Below, piece by piece: positions 38,140-48,858 of a stretch of DNA of 64,000 bases. Positions within the stretch are counted from its first letter, which is position 1. The number at the start of each line of letters is the position of its first letter. The notes under the pieces are model-generated. The model was given only the letters and a program-made list of their open reading frames with translations, was not told the DNA's origin and ran no database searches. Made by a program: the position numbers and the translations under genes. The stretch comes from Brucella pseudogrignonensis (GTDB taxonomy: Bacteria; Pseudomonadota; Alphaproteobacteria; Rhizobiales; Rhizobiaceae). Where the stretch lies: NCBI RefSeq assembly GCF_002252525.1, contig NZ_NNRM01000012.1, positions 161,501 to 225,500 of the forward strand, written 5' to 3'.

Positions 38140-40095
38140 ATGTCGGAAAAGCTTTACCCTGTTCTGCCGGGGGCAAAGAAGAACACGCTCATAGATAACG
38201 AGAAGTATCTCGAATGGTACAATGAGAGCGTGACCGACCCGGATGGATTCTGGGCCAAGCACGGCCGACGGATTGATTGGTTCAAACCCTTCACCAAAGT
38301 CAAGAACACCGATTTCAATGGCGATGTTTCGATCAAGTGGTATGAGGATGGCGTAACTAACGTCTCCTACAACTGTATCGACCGTCATCTGAAAAGCCGT
38401 GGCGATAAGGTTGCGATCATCTGGGAAGGTGACAATCCTTATATCGACAAGAAGATCACCTATCGCGAGCTGCATGAAAATGTCTGCCGCCTTGCCAATG
38501 TGCTGAAGAAGCATGGCGTCAAGAAGGGTGATCGCGTCACCATCTATCTGCCGATGATCCCGGAAGCAGCTTACGCAATGCTCGCCTGCGCCCGTATTGG
38601 TGCGGTGCATTCCGTCGTCTTTGCTGGCTTTTCGCCGGAAGCACTGGCCGGTCGTATCGTTGACTGTGAATCCACTTTCGTCATCACGGCGGATGAAGGC
38701 GTGCGCGGCGGCAGGCCGGTTCCACTGAAAGAAAACACCGATACCGCTATCGACATCGCTGCCAAGCAATATGTGATGGTCAACAAGGTCCTGACTGTGC
38801 GCCGTACCGGCGGCAAGGTCAGCTGGGGACCGGGCCGCGATCTCTGGTATCATCAGGAAGTCGCAAGCGTCGAACCGACCTGCGAACCGGAACCAATGAA
38901 CGCGGAAGATCCGCTGTTCATCCTCTACACTTCCGGCTCCACCGGCAAGCCAAAGGGTGTGCTGCACACCACCGGCGGCTATCTTGTCTACGCTTCGATG
39001 ACCCATCAATATGTCTTCGACTATCATGATGGCGACATCTACTGGTGTACCGCGGATGTGGGCTGGGTCACAGGCCATTCCTATATCGTCTACGGACCGC
39101 TGGCTAACGGCGCCACCACACTGATGTTTGAAGGTGTGCCAAACTTCCCTGATCAGGGTCGTTTCTGGGAAGTGGTGGACAAGCACCACGTCAACATCTT
39201 CTACACCGCACCAACGGCGATCCGCGCACTGATGGGCGCTGGCGACGAATTCGTCACCCGCTCATCGCGTTCAACGCTGCGCCTTCTCGGCTCGGTCGGC
39301 GAACCGATCAACCCGGAAGCTTGGGAATGGTATTACAACGTGGTCGGCGATCAGCATTCGCCAATCGTTGATACATGGTGGCAGACGGAAACCGGCGGTA
39401 TACTGATCACGCCATTACCGGGCGCAACGGACCTCAAGCCGGGTTCTGCGACGCGTCCTTTCTTTGGCGTAAAGCCGCAGCTGGTGGACAATGAAGGCGC
39501 GATTGTCGAAGGTGCGACCGACGGCAATCTCTGCATCATCGATAGCTGGCCGGGCCAGATGCGTACCCTTTACGGCGATCACAAGCGCTTCATCGAAGCC
39601 TACTTCTCGACCTATAAGGGCAAGTATTTCACCGGCGACGGCTGCCGCCGTGATGAAGACGGTTACTACTGGATCACAGGCCGCGTCGATGACGTGCTCA
39701 ATATTTCCGGCCATCGTCTTGGCACAGCGGAAATCGAGTCGGCACTCGTCTCGCATCACTCGGTTTCGGAAGCCGCTGTTGTCGGCTACCCGCACCCGAT
39801 CAAGGGCCAGGGCATCTATTGCTATGTCACACTGATGACCGGCGAAGCCGTGCAGGACGAAGACGCTCTGCGCAAAGAGCTGGTAAGCCATGTACGTAAG
39901 GAAATCGGCCCGATTGCAACGCCGGACAAGATCCAGTTCTCGCCGGGCCTGCCAAAGACCCGCTCGGGCAAGATCATGCGCCGTATTCTGCGCAAGATCG
40001 CTGAAGACGAGTTCGGCTCACTGGGCGATACGTCGACACTCGCCGATCCGGGCGTCGTGGACGATCTGATCGAAAACCGCCAGAACAAGAAATAA
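38140..40095 (+). CDS. acs: Acetyl-CoA synthetase (AMP-forming)
   Basis: Activates acetate to acetyl-CoA through acetyl-AMP, 651 residues. The ATP loop is [14 protein letters not shown], followed by [24 protein letters not shown] and the hinge [13 protein letters not shown]. The acetylation-target Lys is in [17 protein letters not shown]. The ATG at 38140 is 5 bases after GGAGGA. It is monocistronic, with a strong terminator and a leader of three hairpins. Confidence 0.97.
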   Translation: MSEKLYPVLPGAKKNTLIDNEKYLEWYNESVTDPDGFWAKHGRRIDWFKPFTKVKNTDFNGDVSIKWYEDGVTNVSYNCIDRHLKSRGDKVAIIWEGDNPYIDKKITYRELHENVCRLANVLKKHGVKKGDRVTIYLPMIPEAAYAMLACARIGAVHSVVFAGFSPEALAGRIVDCESTFVITADEGVRGGRPVPLKENTDTAIDIAAKQYVMVNKVLTVRRTGGKVSWGPGRDLWYHQEVASVEPTCEPEPMNAEDPLFILYTSGSTGKPKGVLHTTGGYLVYASMTHQYVFDYHDGDIYWCTADVGWVTGHSYIVYGPLANGATTLMFEGVPNFPDQGRFWEVVDKHHVNIFYTAPTAIRALMGAGDEFVTRSSRSTLRLLGSVGEPINPEAWEWYYNVVGDQHSPIVDTWWQTETGGILITPLPGATDLKPGSATRPFFGVKPQLVDNEGAIVEGATDGNLCIIDSWPGQMRTLYGDHKRFIEAYFSTYKGKYFTGDGCRRDEDGYYWITGRVDDVLNISGHRLGTAEIESALVSHHSVSEAAVVGYPHPIKGQGIYCYVTLMTGEAVQDEDALRKELVSHVRKEIGPIATPDKIQFSPGLPKTRSGKIMRRILRKIAEDEFGSLGDTSTLADPGVVDDLIENRQNKK

Positions 40096-40096
40096 T

Positions 40097-40125
40097 AAAA
40101 AGCCCCGGGAAACCGGGGCTTTTTC
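40097..40125 (+). terminator. Terminator of acs
   Basis: AAAAAGCCCCGG, loop GAAA, CCGGGGCTTTTTC: an 11-bp-plus stem and T run directly after the acs stop. The A run before it lets it serve the opposite strand too. Confidence 0.92.
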
Positions 40126-40162
40126 TTTATTAACGGAGCCTGTAAATGCGCCCTAGTTTGAT

Positions 40163-40287
40163 GAGATTTTCGTTCCTGCATGCCGAAAATCGTGATCTTC
40201 GAGAACCGGAGCGGAGTGTACTTTTGGGTACATGAGCACCGGAAGCGCAAAAGAACGCGATTTGCAGGCCGCAGAAACGGAAATATC
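40163..40287. repeat. Long imperfect palindromic element (Bru-RS-like)
   Basis: A 125-bp block whose two halves pair with many small mismatches: GAGATTTTCGTTCCTGC with GCAGAAACGGAAATATC, then GCCGAAAATCG with CGCGATTTGC, TCTTC with AAGA, and GTGTAC/GTACAT in the apex. I recall Brucella-wide repeats of this structure (Bru-RS), but have not verified the match. It lies between acs and the DUF1674 gene and touches no gene. Confidence 0.55.
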
Positions 40288-40293
40288 CCAAAC

Positions 40294-40512
40294 TTAGAAG
40301 TCGATGGTCCGCCCTTTAATCTCCCAGTCGCCAAAGCGCGCTGGATCTTTGCCGCCGCGACCGCCAATTTCACGCGGTAGCTTTTCGGCATTCTCACTCG
40401 CGCGGCGCTCTTCCGCTTCTTTCAGCGCGCGCTGGGCTGCCGGTGGCAAATCTTCAAACTTGCGTGGTTCGGCATTATCGTCGTTGGCGGGTTCGTTGAA
40501 CTTATCGGTCAT
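40294..40512 (-). CDS. DUF1674 / succinate dehydrogenase assembly factor 4-like protein
   Basis: A 72-residue soluble protein with the family's C-terminal motif [25 protein letters not shown] and an acidic N-terminus. The family (DUF1674, SDHAF4 in mitochondria) helps flavinylated SdhA assemble and limits oxidative damage; by analogy this may assist the succinate dehydrogenase of this organism. No sdh genes are nearby. It is divergent from htpX. Confidence 0.82.
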   Translation of the reverse strand: MTDKFNEPANDDNAEPRKFEDLPPAAQRALKEAEERRASENAEKLPREIGGRGGKDPARFGDWEIKGRTIDF

Positions 40513-40640
40513 CTGTTTGCGATCCGTTATTAGAGCCCATTATTGAAGATCAGGCATTTCATACCCATCATATAGTTAAACCTGACGGGGAAGCAAAACC
40601 CCGATTAAGTAAACTGTTGCTGAACCGGAGACCTATACGC

Positions 40641-41630
40641 ATGAATATGACGAAAACTGCCATGCTGATTGCTCTCATGACAGTCATGTTCATGAGCATC
40701 GGCTATTTGCTGGGCGGCGGCGGCGGCATGATGATCGCACTGGTGGTCGCTGTTGCGATGAACCTGTTTGGCTACTGGAATTCCGACAAGATGGTGCTGC
40801 GCATGTACAATGCGCAGGAAGTCGATGAGCGTTCCGGCTCCGATTATTATCGTATGGTCAGGGGGCTTGCTGCCAATGCGGGCCTGCCGATGCCAAAGGT
40901 CTATATTATCCACGAAGACCAGCCCAATGCCTTTGCAACGGGCCGAAACCCGGAAAATGCGGCCGTCGCAGCCACAACCGGCCTTCTCAATCGACTGACA
41001 CCGGAAGAAGTTGCGGGCGTGATGGCACATGAGCTGGCGCATGTTCAGAACCGCGATACGCTGACCATGACAATCGTGGCCACACTTGCCGGTGCCATTT
41101 CCATGCTCGGCAATTTTGCATTTTTCCTCGGCGGAAACCGCGAAAACGGCAATGGGATTATCGGCGTCATCGGTACAATTCTTGCAATGATCGTGGCTCC
41201 TTTTGCGGCGATGATCGTGCAGATGGCGGTAAGCCGTACCCGCGAATATGCCGCCGACCGTCGCGGTGCTGAAATCTGCGGCAACCCGCTCTGGCTCTCA
41301 TCCGCCCTTGGCAAGATCGCCCGTGGCGCTAAGTCTGTTGTCAATGAGGAAGCCGAGCACAACCCGGCAACTGCCCATATGTTTATCATCAACCCGCTGA
41401 GCGGACGTGGTGCAGACAACCTGTTTTCGACACATCCGGACACGGATAATCGTATTCAGGCGCTGGAGCAGATGGCTGCAGAAATGGGTATTCGCTCGGC
41501 TGGAATGACGCAGCGCAACACAGCCCCTGCACAAAACAGTGGTCCTTGGGGACAAACTAGTGGTAATGCAGACAAAAATAACAGTGGTGGTTCCGGTTCC
41601 AATTCTGGCTACCGAGGCCCGTGGTCGTAG
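40641..41630 (+). CDS. htpX: Membrane-bound zinc metalloprotease HtpX
   Basis: An M48 membrane quality-control protease, 329 residues. Two N-terminal hydrophobic segments (about 5-24, 27-45) precede the zinc motif HELAH, the third ligand in the [13 protein letters not shown] segment, and two more hydrophobic segments (about 150-200) between them. The C-terminus is rich in Asn, Gly and Ser ([15 protein letters not shown]...), poorly conserved and probably disordered. GGAG lies 11 bases before the chosen ATG (40641). The rsmB gene follows 35 bases on. Confidence 0.94.
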   Translation: MNMTKTAMLIALMTVMFMSIGYLLGGGGGMMIALVVAVAMNLFGYWNSDKMVLRMYNAQEVDERSGSDYYRMVRGLAANAGLPMPKVYIIHEDQPNAFATGRNPENAAVAATTGLLNRLTPEEVAGVMAHELAHVQNRDTLTMTIVATLAGAISMLGNFAFFLGGNRENGNGIIGVIGTILAMIVAPFAAMIVQMAVSRTREYAADRRGAEICGNPLWLSSALGKIARGAKSVVNEEAEHNPATAHMFIINPLSGRGADNLFSTHPDTDNRIQALEQMAAEMGIRSAGMTQRNTAPAQNSGPWGQTSGNADKNNSGGSGSNSGYRGPWS

Positions 41631-41665
41631 AAACGCATCCCAAGCGTTAGATAAAGTAGAACAGC

Positions 41666-43075
41666 GTGAACGATAAGAAACCTGCGCCAAAGCGTGGAAA
41701 TAACAAGCAGCAGACACATGACTACGTCGCAGACCGTGCCGAACAACAACGGCCCGGTCTTGCCGCACGTCTCACTGCGGCCCGCCTGCTTGGTGCAGTG
41801 ATTGAAAAGAACACATCGCTCGACGGTCTGACCGATAACAGCCATGGCCATCCCCAGTATCTGGCACTTGAGCCACGCGACCGTTCGCTCGTTCGCGCTA
41901 TTTTGGGCTCGGCGCTACGCAATCGCGGTAGCATTGATCGAGCAATCAACAAGCGTCTCGACCGCCCATTGCCAGAAAACGCGCATGCGCTCAAACACCT
42001 GTTGCATGTAGCCGTCGCGCAGATTTTCTATCTCAACCTGCCCGATCACTCTGCCGTTGACCTGGCCGTTGAAGCGGCGAATTATGACCCGCGTAATCGT
42101 AAATATGCAGGTCTGGTGAACGCTCTTCTGCGCCGTCTGTCGCGCAACAAAGAGCGTGCACTCGAGCACACATTGCAGCCTGAAAAAAATGTGCCGGAAT
42201 GGTTTTCAAGAAGCCTTACCGATTCCTATGGCCCGAAAAAAACCGAAGCTATTTTGACCATGCATGGTTACGAGCCACCAATCGATTTCACCGTTAAGAG
42301 TGATCCGAAGGAATGGGCAGAGAAACTCGGCGGTGTAGCCTTGCCTAACGGTTCTGTCCGTCTTGAGACGGTTGCGGGCAACCTCACCGACCTGCCCGGT
42401 TTTGCCGAGGGCGATTGGTGGGTACAGGATGCCGCCGCAAGCCTGCCAGCGCGCCTGATGGGCGACATCAAGGGCAAGCGCGTAGCCGATCTTTGTGCAG
42501 CACCGGGTGGCAAGACAGCACAGCTTGTGCTTCAAGGTGCCGATGTGACAGCCCTTGATATGTCTGAAAACCGCCTCAAGCGCCTTGACGGCAACCTGGA
42601 ACGTTTGGGCCTAAAAGCCCGCACGGTTGCTAGCAATATGATGGATTTTAAGCCGGATACGTTGTTTGATGCCGTACTGCTGGATGCGCCCTGCTCATCC
42701 ACCGGCACCGTGCGCCGTCACCCGGATGTGCCATGGACCAAGACACCACAGGATATTAAGAAGCTTGCGACCCTTCAGGCCAAAATGCTTGATAAGGCCA
42801 TCACGCTTGTGAAACCCGGCGGCACAGTATTGTTCTCTAATTGCTCGCTGCATCCGCAGGAGGGCGAGGACATGGCCCGTAATGCGCTCAAAAATCCGGC
42901 CATTGAAGCCTATCCGATTACGCTTGAAGAATGCCCCGGTCTTGAAGGTTTGATCACCAAAGAAGGCTTCCTGCGGTCGACCCCTGCCGATCTGCCCGCT
43001 GAAAATTTTGATGGCAATCCGAATATGGCAGGCATGGACGGCTTTTTCGCCGCTCGTTTCAGACGCAAGGCCTAA
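41666..43075 (+). CDS. rsmB: 16S rRNA (cytosine-C5) methyltransferase RsmB-type
   Basis: A SAM-dependent rRNA methyltransferase of 469 residues. It has an N-terminal NusB-like RNA-binding domain (about 30-170, AARLLGAVIEKN...VDLAVEAANYD) and a Rossmann methyltransferase domain with VADLCAAPGGKTAQL, DAPCSSTGTVRRHPD and SNCSLHPQEGE. The two cysteines of the last two motifs are the release and nucleophile residues of the RsmB/RsmF/NSUN class. The start is a GTG at 41666. It follows htpX and may be co-transcribed with it; a RIME repeat begins at its stop. Confidence 0.9.
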   Translation: MNDKKPAPKRGNNKQQTHDYVADRAEQQRPGLAARLTAARLLGAVIEKNTSLDGLTDNSHGHPQYLALEPRDRSLVRAILGSALRNRGSIDRAINKRLDRPLPENAHALKHLLHVAVAQIFYLNLPDHSAVDLAVEAANYDPRNRKYAGLVNALLRRLSRNKERALEHTLQPEKNVPEWFSRSLTDSYGPKKTEAILTMHGYEPPIDFTVKSDPKEWAEKLGGVALPNGSVRLETVAGNLTDLPGFAEGDWWVQDAAASLPARLMGDIKGKRVADLCAAPGGKTAQLVLQGADVTALDMSENRLKRLDGNLERLGLKARTVASNMMDFKPDTLFDAVLLDAPCSSTGTVRRHPDVPWTKTPQDIKKLATLQAKMLDKAITLVKPGGTVLFSNCSLHPQEGEDMARNALKNPAIEAYPITLEECPGLEGLITKEGFLRSTPADLPAENFDGNPNMAGMDGFFAARFRRKA

Positions 43076-43225
43076 AGCATGTCGCGGAAAAGTGGGAACC
43101 GCCTTCGCGGGGAAATTAGTCCACTGGACTAATTTCTGATCCCGCTTCGATCCGATAACGACATGCGTACAAACAATGACTTAAAGCGCATCTCTTGAAT
43201 ACGAAAAATTGCGACGCGCTTTAAT
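43073..43225 (+). repeat. RIME element with an internal 25-bp palindrome
   Basis: Begins at the rsmB stop: AAAGCATGTCGCGGAAAAGTG...AACCG...CCGATAACGACATGCGTA...AACAATGA..TTAAAGCGC. Unlike the copy at 48859, a block of about 40 bases interrupts its centre. That block holds GAAATTAGTCCA-C-TGGACTAATTTC (43112-43136), a perfect palindrome. ATTGCGACGCGCTTTAA closes the element. It lies between rsmB and the heparinase-type gene. Confidence 0.7.
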
Positions 43226-43436
43226 CAGTTAGCAACTGCTGATTAAAATCGATGAATTTGGCATAATGGGTGCCCTGCGCCCATTATGGTTAACACTCGA
43301 TTCACCATTATCGACGATTCTAAGAATGCATGATTCCGAAATCTGGAAACCAGCATTTCGATACATCATGCCATGAAAGGACGGACCTGCCTTATCGGGT
43401 CCATTGCGAATGAATTTGAATACGGAGAATGAGAGG

Positions 43437-45152
43437 GTGGCAGTCGCGTTGAGCGAAACCCCGCATCTTTGGGGACTGGCTGTTGCACAGGCTTGGCGCA
43501 AGTTTAGCCGTCGCCTGCGCATGGGCCCGCTTTTTCGCTGGCGTTTCACCGGCTTCACACCGGAGCGCATCCTCATTGCACCTCCTGATCTTCGCGTTGC
43601 CGACCCGCAGCTGGCGCAGGAATTCTATCACGGCCGTTTCGCACTGGCCGGTCGCCTCGTCGAAACCGGCGGCATGTCGCCCTTTGCAGTAGAGCCGCCA
43701 AGTCCTGAATGGGAAGCAGCCCTTCAGGGCTTTGGCTGGCTGCGTCACTTGAAAAGCGCCAATAGCGAGCTTGCCACCGCCAATGCGCGTGCGCTCGTTG
43801 ATGACTGGATGCGCCTTTATGGCAAACGCATCGGTGGCCTTGCCTGGTCGCCGGAAGTAACGGCGCAGCGCATCATCGCCTGGCTGCAGCATTCCAACCT
43901 CTTTCTCTCTGGCGCAGAACTGCCTGCCTACCGCAAATTCATGCGTTCGCTTGCCATGCAGGTGCGTTACCTCCGCACGGTCGCCTCCGCCATGGATGAC
44001 GGCGAAGAACGTCTGCGTGCGCGCATTGCGCTTGCCTTTGCAGCACTCGCCTTGCCGGTTTCACCACCGACCGCCCGCGCAGCCCGTCGCAATCTCGAAT
44101 ATGAGCTGAAGCGCCAGATCCTGCCTGATGGCGGGCATATCTCGCGCAACCCGGTTACGATCCTTGAACTGCTGGCCGATCTTCTGCCGCTGCGTCAGAC
44201 CTATGCCAATGGCACGGAATCCCCGCCAAAGGCATTGATCGAAGCTGTCGAGCGCATGTTGCCGGCACTGCGTTTCTTCCGGCATCAGGATGGCAGCCTA
44301 GCGCTTTTCAATGGTGTTGGACCAACGCTGTCCGAGCGCATCATTTCTGTTTTGCGTCACGATGAAACCGCAGGTTCACCGCTGACCCACGCGCCTTATT
44401 CGGGCTATGAACGCCTGTCGATGGGTGCGACGACCATTATCGCCGATACCGGCCTTCCGCCGCCTGTAACGGCATCGCGTGATGCCCATGCGGGCTGTCT
44501 CGCCTTTGAAATGTCTTCGGGCCGTCAGCGCTATATCGTCAATTCCGGTGTCGACCGTTACGGCCCACCGGAATTTCGCCCGTTGGGGCGCTCGACGGCT
44601 GCGCACTCGACTGCCACCATCAATGACACTTCATCCTGCCGTTTCAGCCTGAATGCAGGCCTCTCCAACATGATCGGCACGCCGATTATTGCAGGCCCGA
44701 CGAAAGTTCAGCGCGACCGCGTGGAAGACCTTGGACGTCAAGGCTTTGTCGCAAGCCATGATGGCTATGCCCGCCTTTTCGGTATTTACCATGAGCGGCG
44801 CGTTGTGCTCTCGCATAATGGCAGCGTCATTCAGGGTGCCGACCGTTTCTATCGTGGCGATGCCAAGGCTTTGAAAGCCAATGGTCGCGACAATGTCGCG
44901 GTGCGCTTTCATATCCACCCATCGGTGGATATCTCGTTTGATGAAAACGGCCTGATTATCCTCAGTGCCCCACATGACGACACATGGGCCTTTTCCTGTT
45001 TCGAAGTTGCTCCGCAATTGGAAGACAGCATCTTCTTTGCAGGCTTCCGCGGACCTGTGACATCAAAGCAAATCGTCCTGTCCTTCCCGGCTTCTGAACT
45101 GCCGGAAGTGAACTGGCAATTCAGCCGCGTTGCGATTGGAAGTTACGCCTAA
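43437..45152 (+). CDS. Heparinase II/III-family protein
   Basis: A predicted polysaccharide lyase-like protein of about 571 residues. The N-terminal all-helical toroid (about 20-330, including DDWMRLYGKRIGGLAWSPEVTAQRIIAWLQH) is followed by a beta-rich heparinase-type domain (about 340-571: YSGYERLSMGATTIIADTG, RQRYIVNSGVDRYGP, HSTATINDTSSCRF). No signal peptide is obvious, so export is uncertain. The GTG at 43437 has GGAG 9 bases upstream; ATG 43410 and TTG 43404 are also in frame. Family members cleave uronic-acid polymers, but the substrate here is unknown. It is followed by purH. Confidence 0.8.
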   Translation: MAVALSETPHLWGLAVAQAWRKFSRRLRMGPLFRWRFTGFTPERILIAPPDLRVADPQLAQEFYHGRFALAGRLVETGGMSPFAVEPPSPEWEAALQGFGWLRHLKSANSELATANARALVDDWMRLYGKRIGGLAWSPEVTAQRIIAWLQHSNLFLSGAELPAYRKFMRSLAMQVRYLRTVASAMDDGEERLRARIALAFAALALPVSPPTARAARRNLEYELKRQILPDGGHISRNPVTILELLADLLPLRQTYANGTESPPKALIEAVERMLPALRFFRHQDGSLALFNGVGPTLSERIISVLRHDETAGSPLTHAPYSGYERLSMGATTIIADTGLPPPVTASRDAHAGCLAFEMSSGRQRYIVNSGVDRYGPPEFRPLGRSTAAHSTATINDTSSCRFSLNAGLSNMIGTPIIAGPTKVQRDRVEDLGRQGFVASHDGYARLFGIYHERRVVLSHNGSVIQGADRFYRGDAKALKANGRDNVAVRFHIHPSVDISFDENGLIILSAPHDDTWAFSCFEVAPQLEDSIFFAGFRGPVTSKQIVLSFPASELPEVNWQFSRVAIGSYA

Positions 45153-45270
45153 TCAACAAAGCCCCGATTGCTGGCTTTTAGGGTATGATTCGTGTCTCAG
45201 CTGTGCTAACTCGCCATCGTCCCACCCTTCCTGAACGCAAAACGCTTCAGCAACGAAGAGACCGTTTCCT

Positions 45271-46887
45271 ATGGCTGTCAGCTCCAAGCATATTCCCGCT
45301 CCCGATCTTCATCGGGTGCGCCGCGCCCTCCTTTCCGTGTCCGACAAGACCGGCCTCATCGATTTCGCCAAGGCACTTCATGCCCATGGCGTTGAAATCC
45401 TCTCGACCGGCGGTACCGCCAAGTCGATTGCCGCAGAAGGCATTCCTGTAAAGGACGTTTCGGAAGTCACCGGCTTCCCGGAAATCATGGACGGACGCGT
45501 AAAGACGCTGCACCCATCGGTTCACGGCGGCCTGCTTGCAGTGCGCAACGACCCTGAACACGTTGCTGCAATGGAAGCCCACGGCATTGGCGGCATCGAT
45601 CTGGCCGTCATCAATCTCTACCCATTTGAAGAAGTCCGCTTCAAGGGCGGCGACTACGACACCACTGTTGAAAATATCGACATTGGTGGCCCAGCCATGA
45701 TCCGCGCCTCGGCAAAGAACCATGCCTATGTCGCAACCGTTGTCGATCCGGCCGACTATGCAGACGTTGTAGCCGAGCTCGAAAAGAACGAAGGCTCGCT
45801 GCCGATTTCTTTCCGCAAAAAGCTCGCAGCCAAGGCGTTCTCACGTACTGCCGCTTATGATGCAGCCATTTCAAACTGGTTTGCCGAAGCAATCAGTGAG
45901 GAAACCCCGACCTATCGCTCGGTTGCAGGCAAGCTGCACTCTGTCATGCGCTATGGTGAAAACCCACATCAGACGGCTGGTTTTTATCTGACCGGCGAAC
46001 AGCGTCCGGGTGTGGCCACAGCAACGCAGCTTCAGGGCAAGCAGCTTTCCTATAACAACATCAACGACACGGATGCAGCTTTTGAGCTCGTAGCCGAGTT
46101 TGACCCAGCCCGCACGGCAGCCGTTGCCATCATCAAGCACGCCAATCCTTGCGGCGTCGCCGAAGCTGCAACCATCACCGAAGCCTATCTCAAGGCACTG
46201 GCCTGCGACCCTGTTTCGGCCTTTGGCGGTATTGTTGCGCTCAACAAGACACTTGATGAAGCTGCCGCTGAAGAAATCGTCAAAATCTTCACCGAAGTCA
46301 TCATCGCGCCAGACGCCACCGAAGGCGCACAGGCCATCGTTGCAGCCAAGAAAAACCTACGTCTGCTGGTAACGGGCGGTCTGCCTGATCCGCGCGCCAA
46401 GGGCATTGCAGCGAAAACCGTTGCAGGCGGCTTGCTGGTTCAGTCGCGCGACAACGGTGTTGTCGATGATCTTGACCTTAAAGTTGTCACCAAGCGGAGC
46501 CCAAGCGAAGCCGAACTCAACGATATGAAGTTCGCTTTCCGCGTTGGTAAGCATGTGAAGTCGAACGCAATCGTCTACGTCAAGGATGGCGCAACGGTTG
46601 GCATCGGTGCAGGCCAGATGAGCCGCGTGGACTCGGCCCGTATCGCAGCGCGTAAGGCAGAAGATGCAGCAGAAGCTGCCGGTATTGCCGAGCCGCTGAC
46701 CAAGGGCTGTGTTGTTGCGTCCGACGCGTTCTTCCCGTTTGCTGACGGTCTGCTGTCTGCTGTTCAGGCAGGTGCCACGGCGGTTATCCAGCCGGGCGGC
46801 TCGATGCGTGACGATGAAGTCATTGCTGCAGCTGACGAGCATGGCATTGCCATGGTGATGACCGGAATGCGTCACTTCCGTCACTAG
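45271..46887 (+). CDS. purH: Bifunctional AICAR formyltransferase / IMP cyclohydrolase
   Basis: The last two steps of purine synthesis, 538 residues. The N-terminal cyclohydrolase (about 15-200; [43 protein letters not shown]) is followed by the transformylase (LRYGENPHQ as [45 protein letters not shown]). All main motifs are intact. It has its own terminator after the gene. The heparinase-type gene is 118 bases upstream on the same strand. Confidence 0.97.
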   Translation: MAVSSKHIPAPDLHRVRRALLSVSDKTGLIDFAKALHAHGVEILSTGGTAKSIAAEGIPVKDVSEVTGFPEIMDGRVKTLHPSVHGGLLAVRNDPEHVAAMEAHGIGGIDLAVINLYPFEEVRFKGGDYDTTVENIDIGGPAMIRASAKNHAYVATVVDPADYADVVAELEKNEGSLPISFRKKLAAKAFSRTAAYDAAISNWFAEAISEETPTYRSVAGKLHSVMRYGENPHQTAGFYLTGEQRPGVATATQLQGKQLSYNNINDTDAAFELVAEFDPARTAAVAIIKHANPCGVAEAATITEAYLKALACDPVSAFGGIVALNKTLDEAAAEEIVKIFTEVIIAPDATEGAQAIVAAKKNLRLLVTGGLPDPRAKGIAAKTVAGGLLVQSRDNGVVDDLDLKVVTKRSPSEAELNDMKFAFRVGKHVKSNAIVYVKDGATVGIGAGQMSRVDSARIAARKAEDAAEAAGIAEPLTKGCVVASDAFFPFADGLLSAVQAGATAVIQPGGSMRDDEVIAAADEHGIAMVMTGMRHFRH

Positions 46888-46950
46888 AGCGCCGTGCGCC
46901 CTTCCGGGCGCACAAAGGTCGCTCTAATACAGCAATCTATATTGAACCCG

Positions 46951-46988
46951 AAAGCCCCGACAACACTATGTTGCCGGGGCTTTTTCTT
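46951..46988 (+). terminator. Terminator of purH
   Basis: AAAGCCCCG-A-CAAC, loop ACTAT, GTTG-C-CGGGGCTTTTTC: a stem of about 13 bp with one mismatch and a T run, 64 bases past the purH stop. A GC hairpin (GTGCGCCC/GGGCGCAC) precedes it without a T run. Confidence 0.85.
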
Positions 46989-47013
46989 TGAGAACTTGAT
47001 AAATAGGATGGAT

Positions 47014-47124
47014 TTTCGCAAACGAAAGTGCGCCCTATTAATTAGCCTGCAAATCTTATCAAAGAGGCGGGATAATCGCTCTAAAATACCCCTATTGCTT
47101 TCGTTTGATATTCATATTATTTCG
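47014..47124. promoter_or_regulatory. TTTCG repeats in the glpK upstream region
   Basis: TTTCG-CAAA-CGAAA (47014-47027) is a small palindrome. TTTCG(T/A)TT-like steps recur at 47099 and 47120, 21 bp apart. DeoR-type GlpR sites in other bacteria are of this AT-rich TTTCG sort. The 367-base gap 46988-47354 carries no other gene; a short frame here is not coding. Confidence 0.35.
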
Positions 47125-47354
47125 ATTAAGTTCATTTAATGCATAAATGAAATAAAGGGTGTCAGCGAAAAAGCATTGGGAGTGCTGCAATACGGGCCTG
47201 AATTATGTTGAAGTGGCCACCTGCTCAAAAAGAGCAAAGTGGTTTTTGGAGAGATGCATATATTCATTCGAGATTAGCGAAAATGGGTTGCAACGGACAT
47301 ACATATTCGCATCCTGACAAGATCTCTGCCATTCGAGCGGGAGGAGCATAGTAA

Positions 47355-48854
47355 ATGACACAGTTCGTCGGTTCCATCGATCAGGGAACCACCAGTTCAC
47401 GTTTTATCATTTTTGACCGGAACGGCGATATTGTCGCCATGGATCAGCGCGAACACGAGCAGATCTATCCCAAGGCTGGCTGGGTTGAGCACAATGCCAA
47501 TGAAATCTGGCGCAACACGCAGCATGTTATCGGCGAAACACTGAAGAAAGCGAAGCTCACGGCTTCCGATATTGCATCCGTCGGCATCACCAATCAGCGC
47601 GAAACAACGCTGCTGTGGGACGGGAAGACCGGCGCACCGCTTTACAATGCCATTGTCTGGATGGACACACGCACGGACGAGCTGGTCGATCATTTTGTCA
47701 AAGATGGTGGCGCGGATCGCCTGCGCGATAAGACGGGACTGCCGATTTCGACTTACTTCTCGGGCCTTAAACTGCGCTGGATACTCGATAATGTTCCCGG
47801 TGCGCGCGAAAAGGCCGAAGCAGGCGATGCGCTGTTCGGCACGATGGATAGCTGGCTTGTCTGGAATCTCACCGGCGGCGCAAAAGGCGGCATTCACATC
47901 ACCGATGTAACCAATGCGTCACGCACGCAGTTGATGGATTTGTCTACGCTCAAATGGGACGAGGAAATCTTGCAGCTGTTCGGTATTCCCGCAGCTTGTC
48001 TGCCGGAAATTCGTTCTTCCAGCGAAGTCTATGGCGAGATTACCCTGCCCGCGCTTGTCAGTGTGAAGCTTGCAGGCATTCTGGGCGATCAGCAGGCAGC
48101 CCTTTTCGGTCAGGCCTGCCTTGAGCCGGGCGAAGCCAAGAACACCTATGGCACCGGCTGCTTCATGCTGATGAATACTGGCGAAAAGCTGGTTCCATCC
48201 ACCTATGGGCTTCTAACGACTGTTGCCTATCAGCTTGGTGAGCAAAAGCCGGTCTATGCGCTGGAAGGCTCCATCGCTATCACCGGCGCACTGGTGCAAT
48301 GGCTGCGCGATAATCTTGGCATTATCAAAACCAGCGCTGACATTGAAACACTGGCGCGCACCGTCGAAGACAATGGCGATGTCTATTTCGTCCCGGCCTT
48401 CTCCGGCCTTTACGCACCACATTGGGAAGATTCCGCACGCGGCGTCATTGCTGGTCTGACGCGCTTTGCCAATAAAGGTCACATTGCCCGCGCCGCCCTT
48501 GAAGCAAGCGCCTATCAGGTGCGCGAAGTGCTGGAAGCTATGGTCAAGGATTCAGGTGTAGAGATTACTGAACTGCGTGCCGATGGTGGCATGACCATCA
48601 ACGAGCTGCTCATGCAGTTCCAGTCCGACATTCTGAGTGTTCCAGTCGTGCGTCCGAAGATCATTGAAACAACAGCCCTAGGTGCAGCTTATGCGGCTGG
48701 GCTTGCCGTGGGCTATTGGAAGTCGACAAACGACATTATTGAAAACTGGCAGGTCGGCCAGCGCTGGCATCCAAAGATGACGGCAAAGGAGCGCACCAGT
48801 CTGTTCAACGCGTGGGAGAAGGCCGTGCAGCGGTCTCTCAACTGGGTCGATTAA
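47355..48854 (+). CDS. glpK: Glycerol kinase
   Basis: Phosphorylates glycerol to glycerol-3-phosphate, 499 residues of the FGGY sugar kinase family. The start [21 protein letters not shown] has the first phosphate motif, and [17 protein letters not shown] and the [16 protein letters not shown] loop are near the end. GGGAGGAG lies about 10 bases before the ATG. It pairs functionally with glpF 220 bases downstream, separated by a RIME repeat. No glpD or glpR gene is within the window. Confidence 0.97.
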   Translation: MTQFVGSIDQGTTSSRFIIFDRNGDIVAMDQREHEQIYPKAGWVEHNANEIWRNTQHVIGETLKKAKLTASDIASVGITNQRETTLLWDGKTGAPLYNAIVWMDTRTDELVDHFVKDGGADRLRDKTGLPISTYFSGLKLRWILDNVPGAREKAEAGDALFGTMDSWLVWNLTGGAKGGIHITDVTNASRTQLMDLSTLKWDEEILQLFGIPAACLPEIRSSSEVYGEITLPALVSVKLAGILGDQQAALFGQACLEPGEAKNTYGTGCFMLMNTGEKLVPSTYGLLTTVAYQLGEQKPVYALEGSIAITGALVQWLRDNLGIIKTSADIETLARTVEDNGDVYFVPAFSGLYAPHWEDSARGVIAGLTRFANKGHIARAALEASAYQVREVLEAMVKDSGVEITELRADGGMTINELLMQFQSDILSVPVVRPKIIETTALGAAYAAGLAVGYWKSTNDIIENWQVGQRWHPKMTAKERTSLFNAWEKAVQRSLNWVD

Positions 48855-48858
48855 AACT

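Noticed and set aside
38095-39189. A 364-codon minus-strand frame opposite acs
   Set aside because: A reverse-strand shadow of acs; it has no ribosome site or motif.
40180-40380. A 66-codon frame after acs
   Set aside because: It reads through the palindromic element and the antisense of the DUF1674 gene.
46894-47139. An 81-codon frame downstream of purH
   Set aside because: It covers the purH terminator, has a low-complexity composition, and no ribosome site or recognisable motif.
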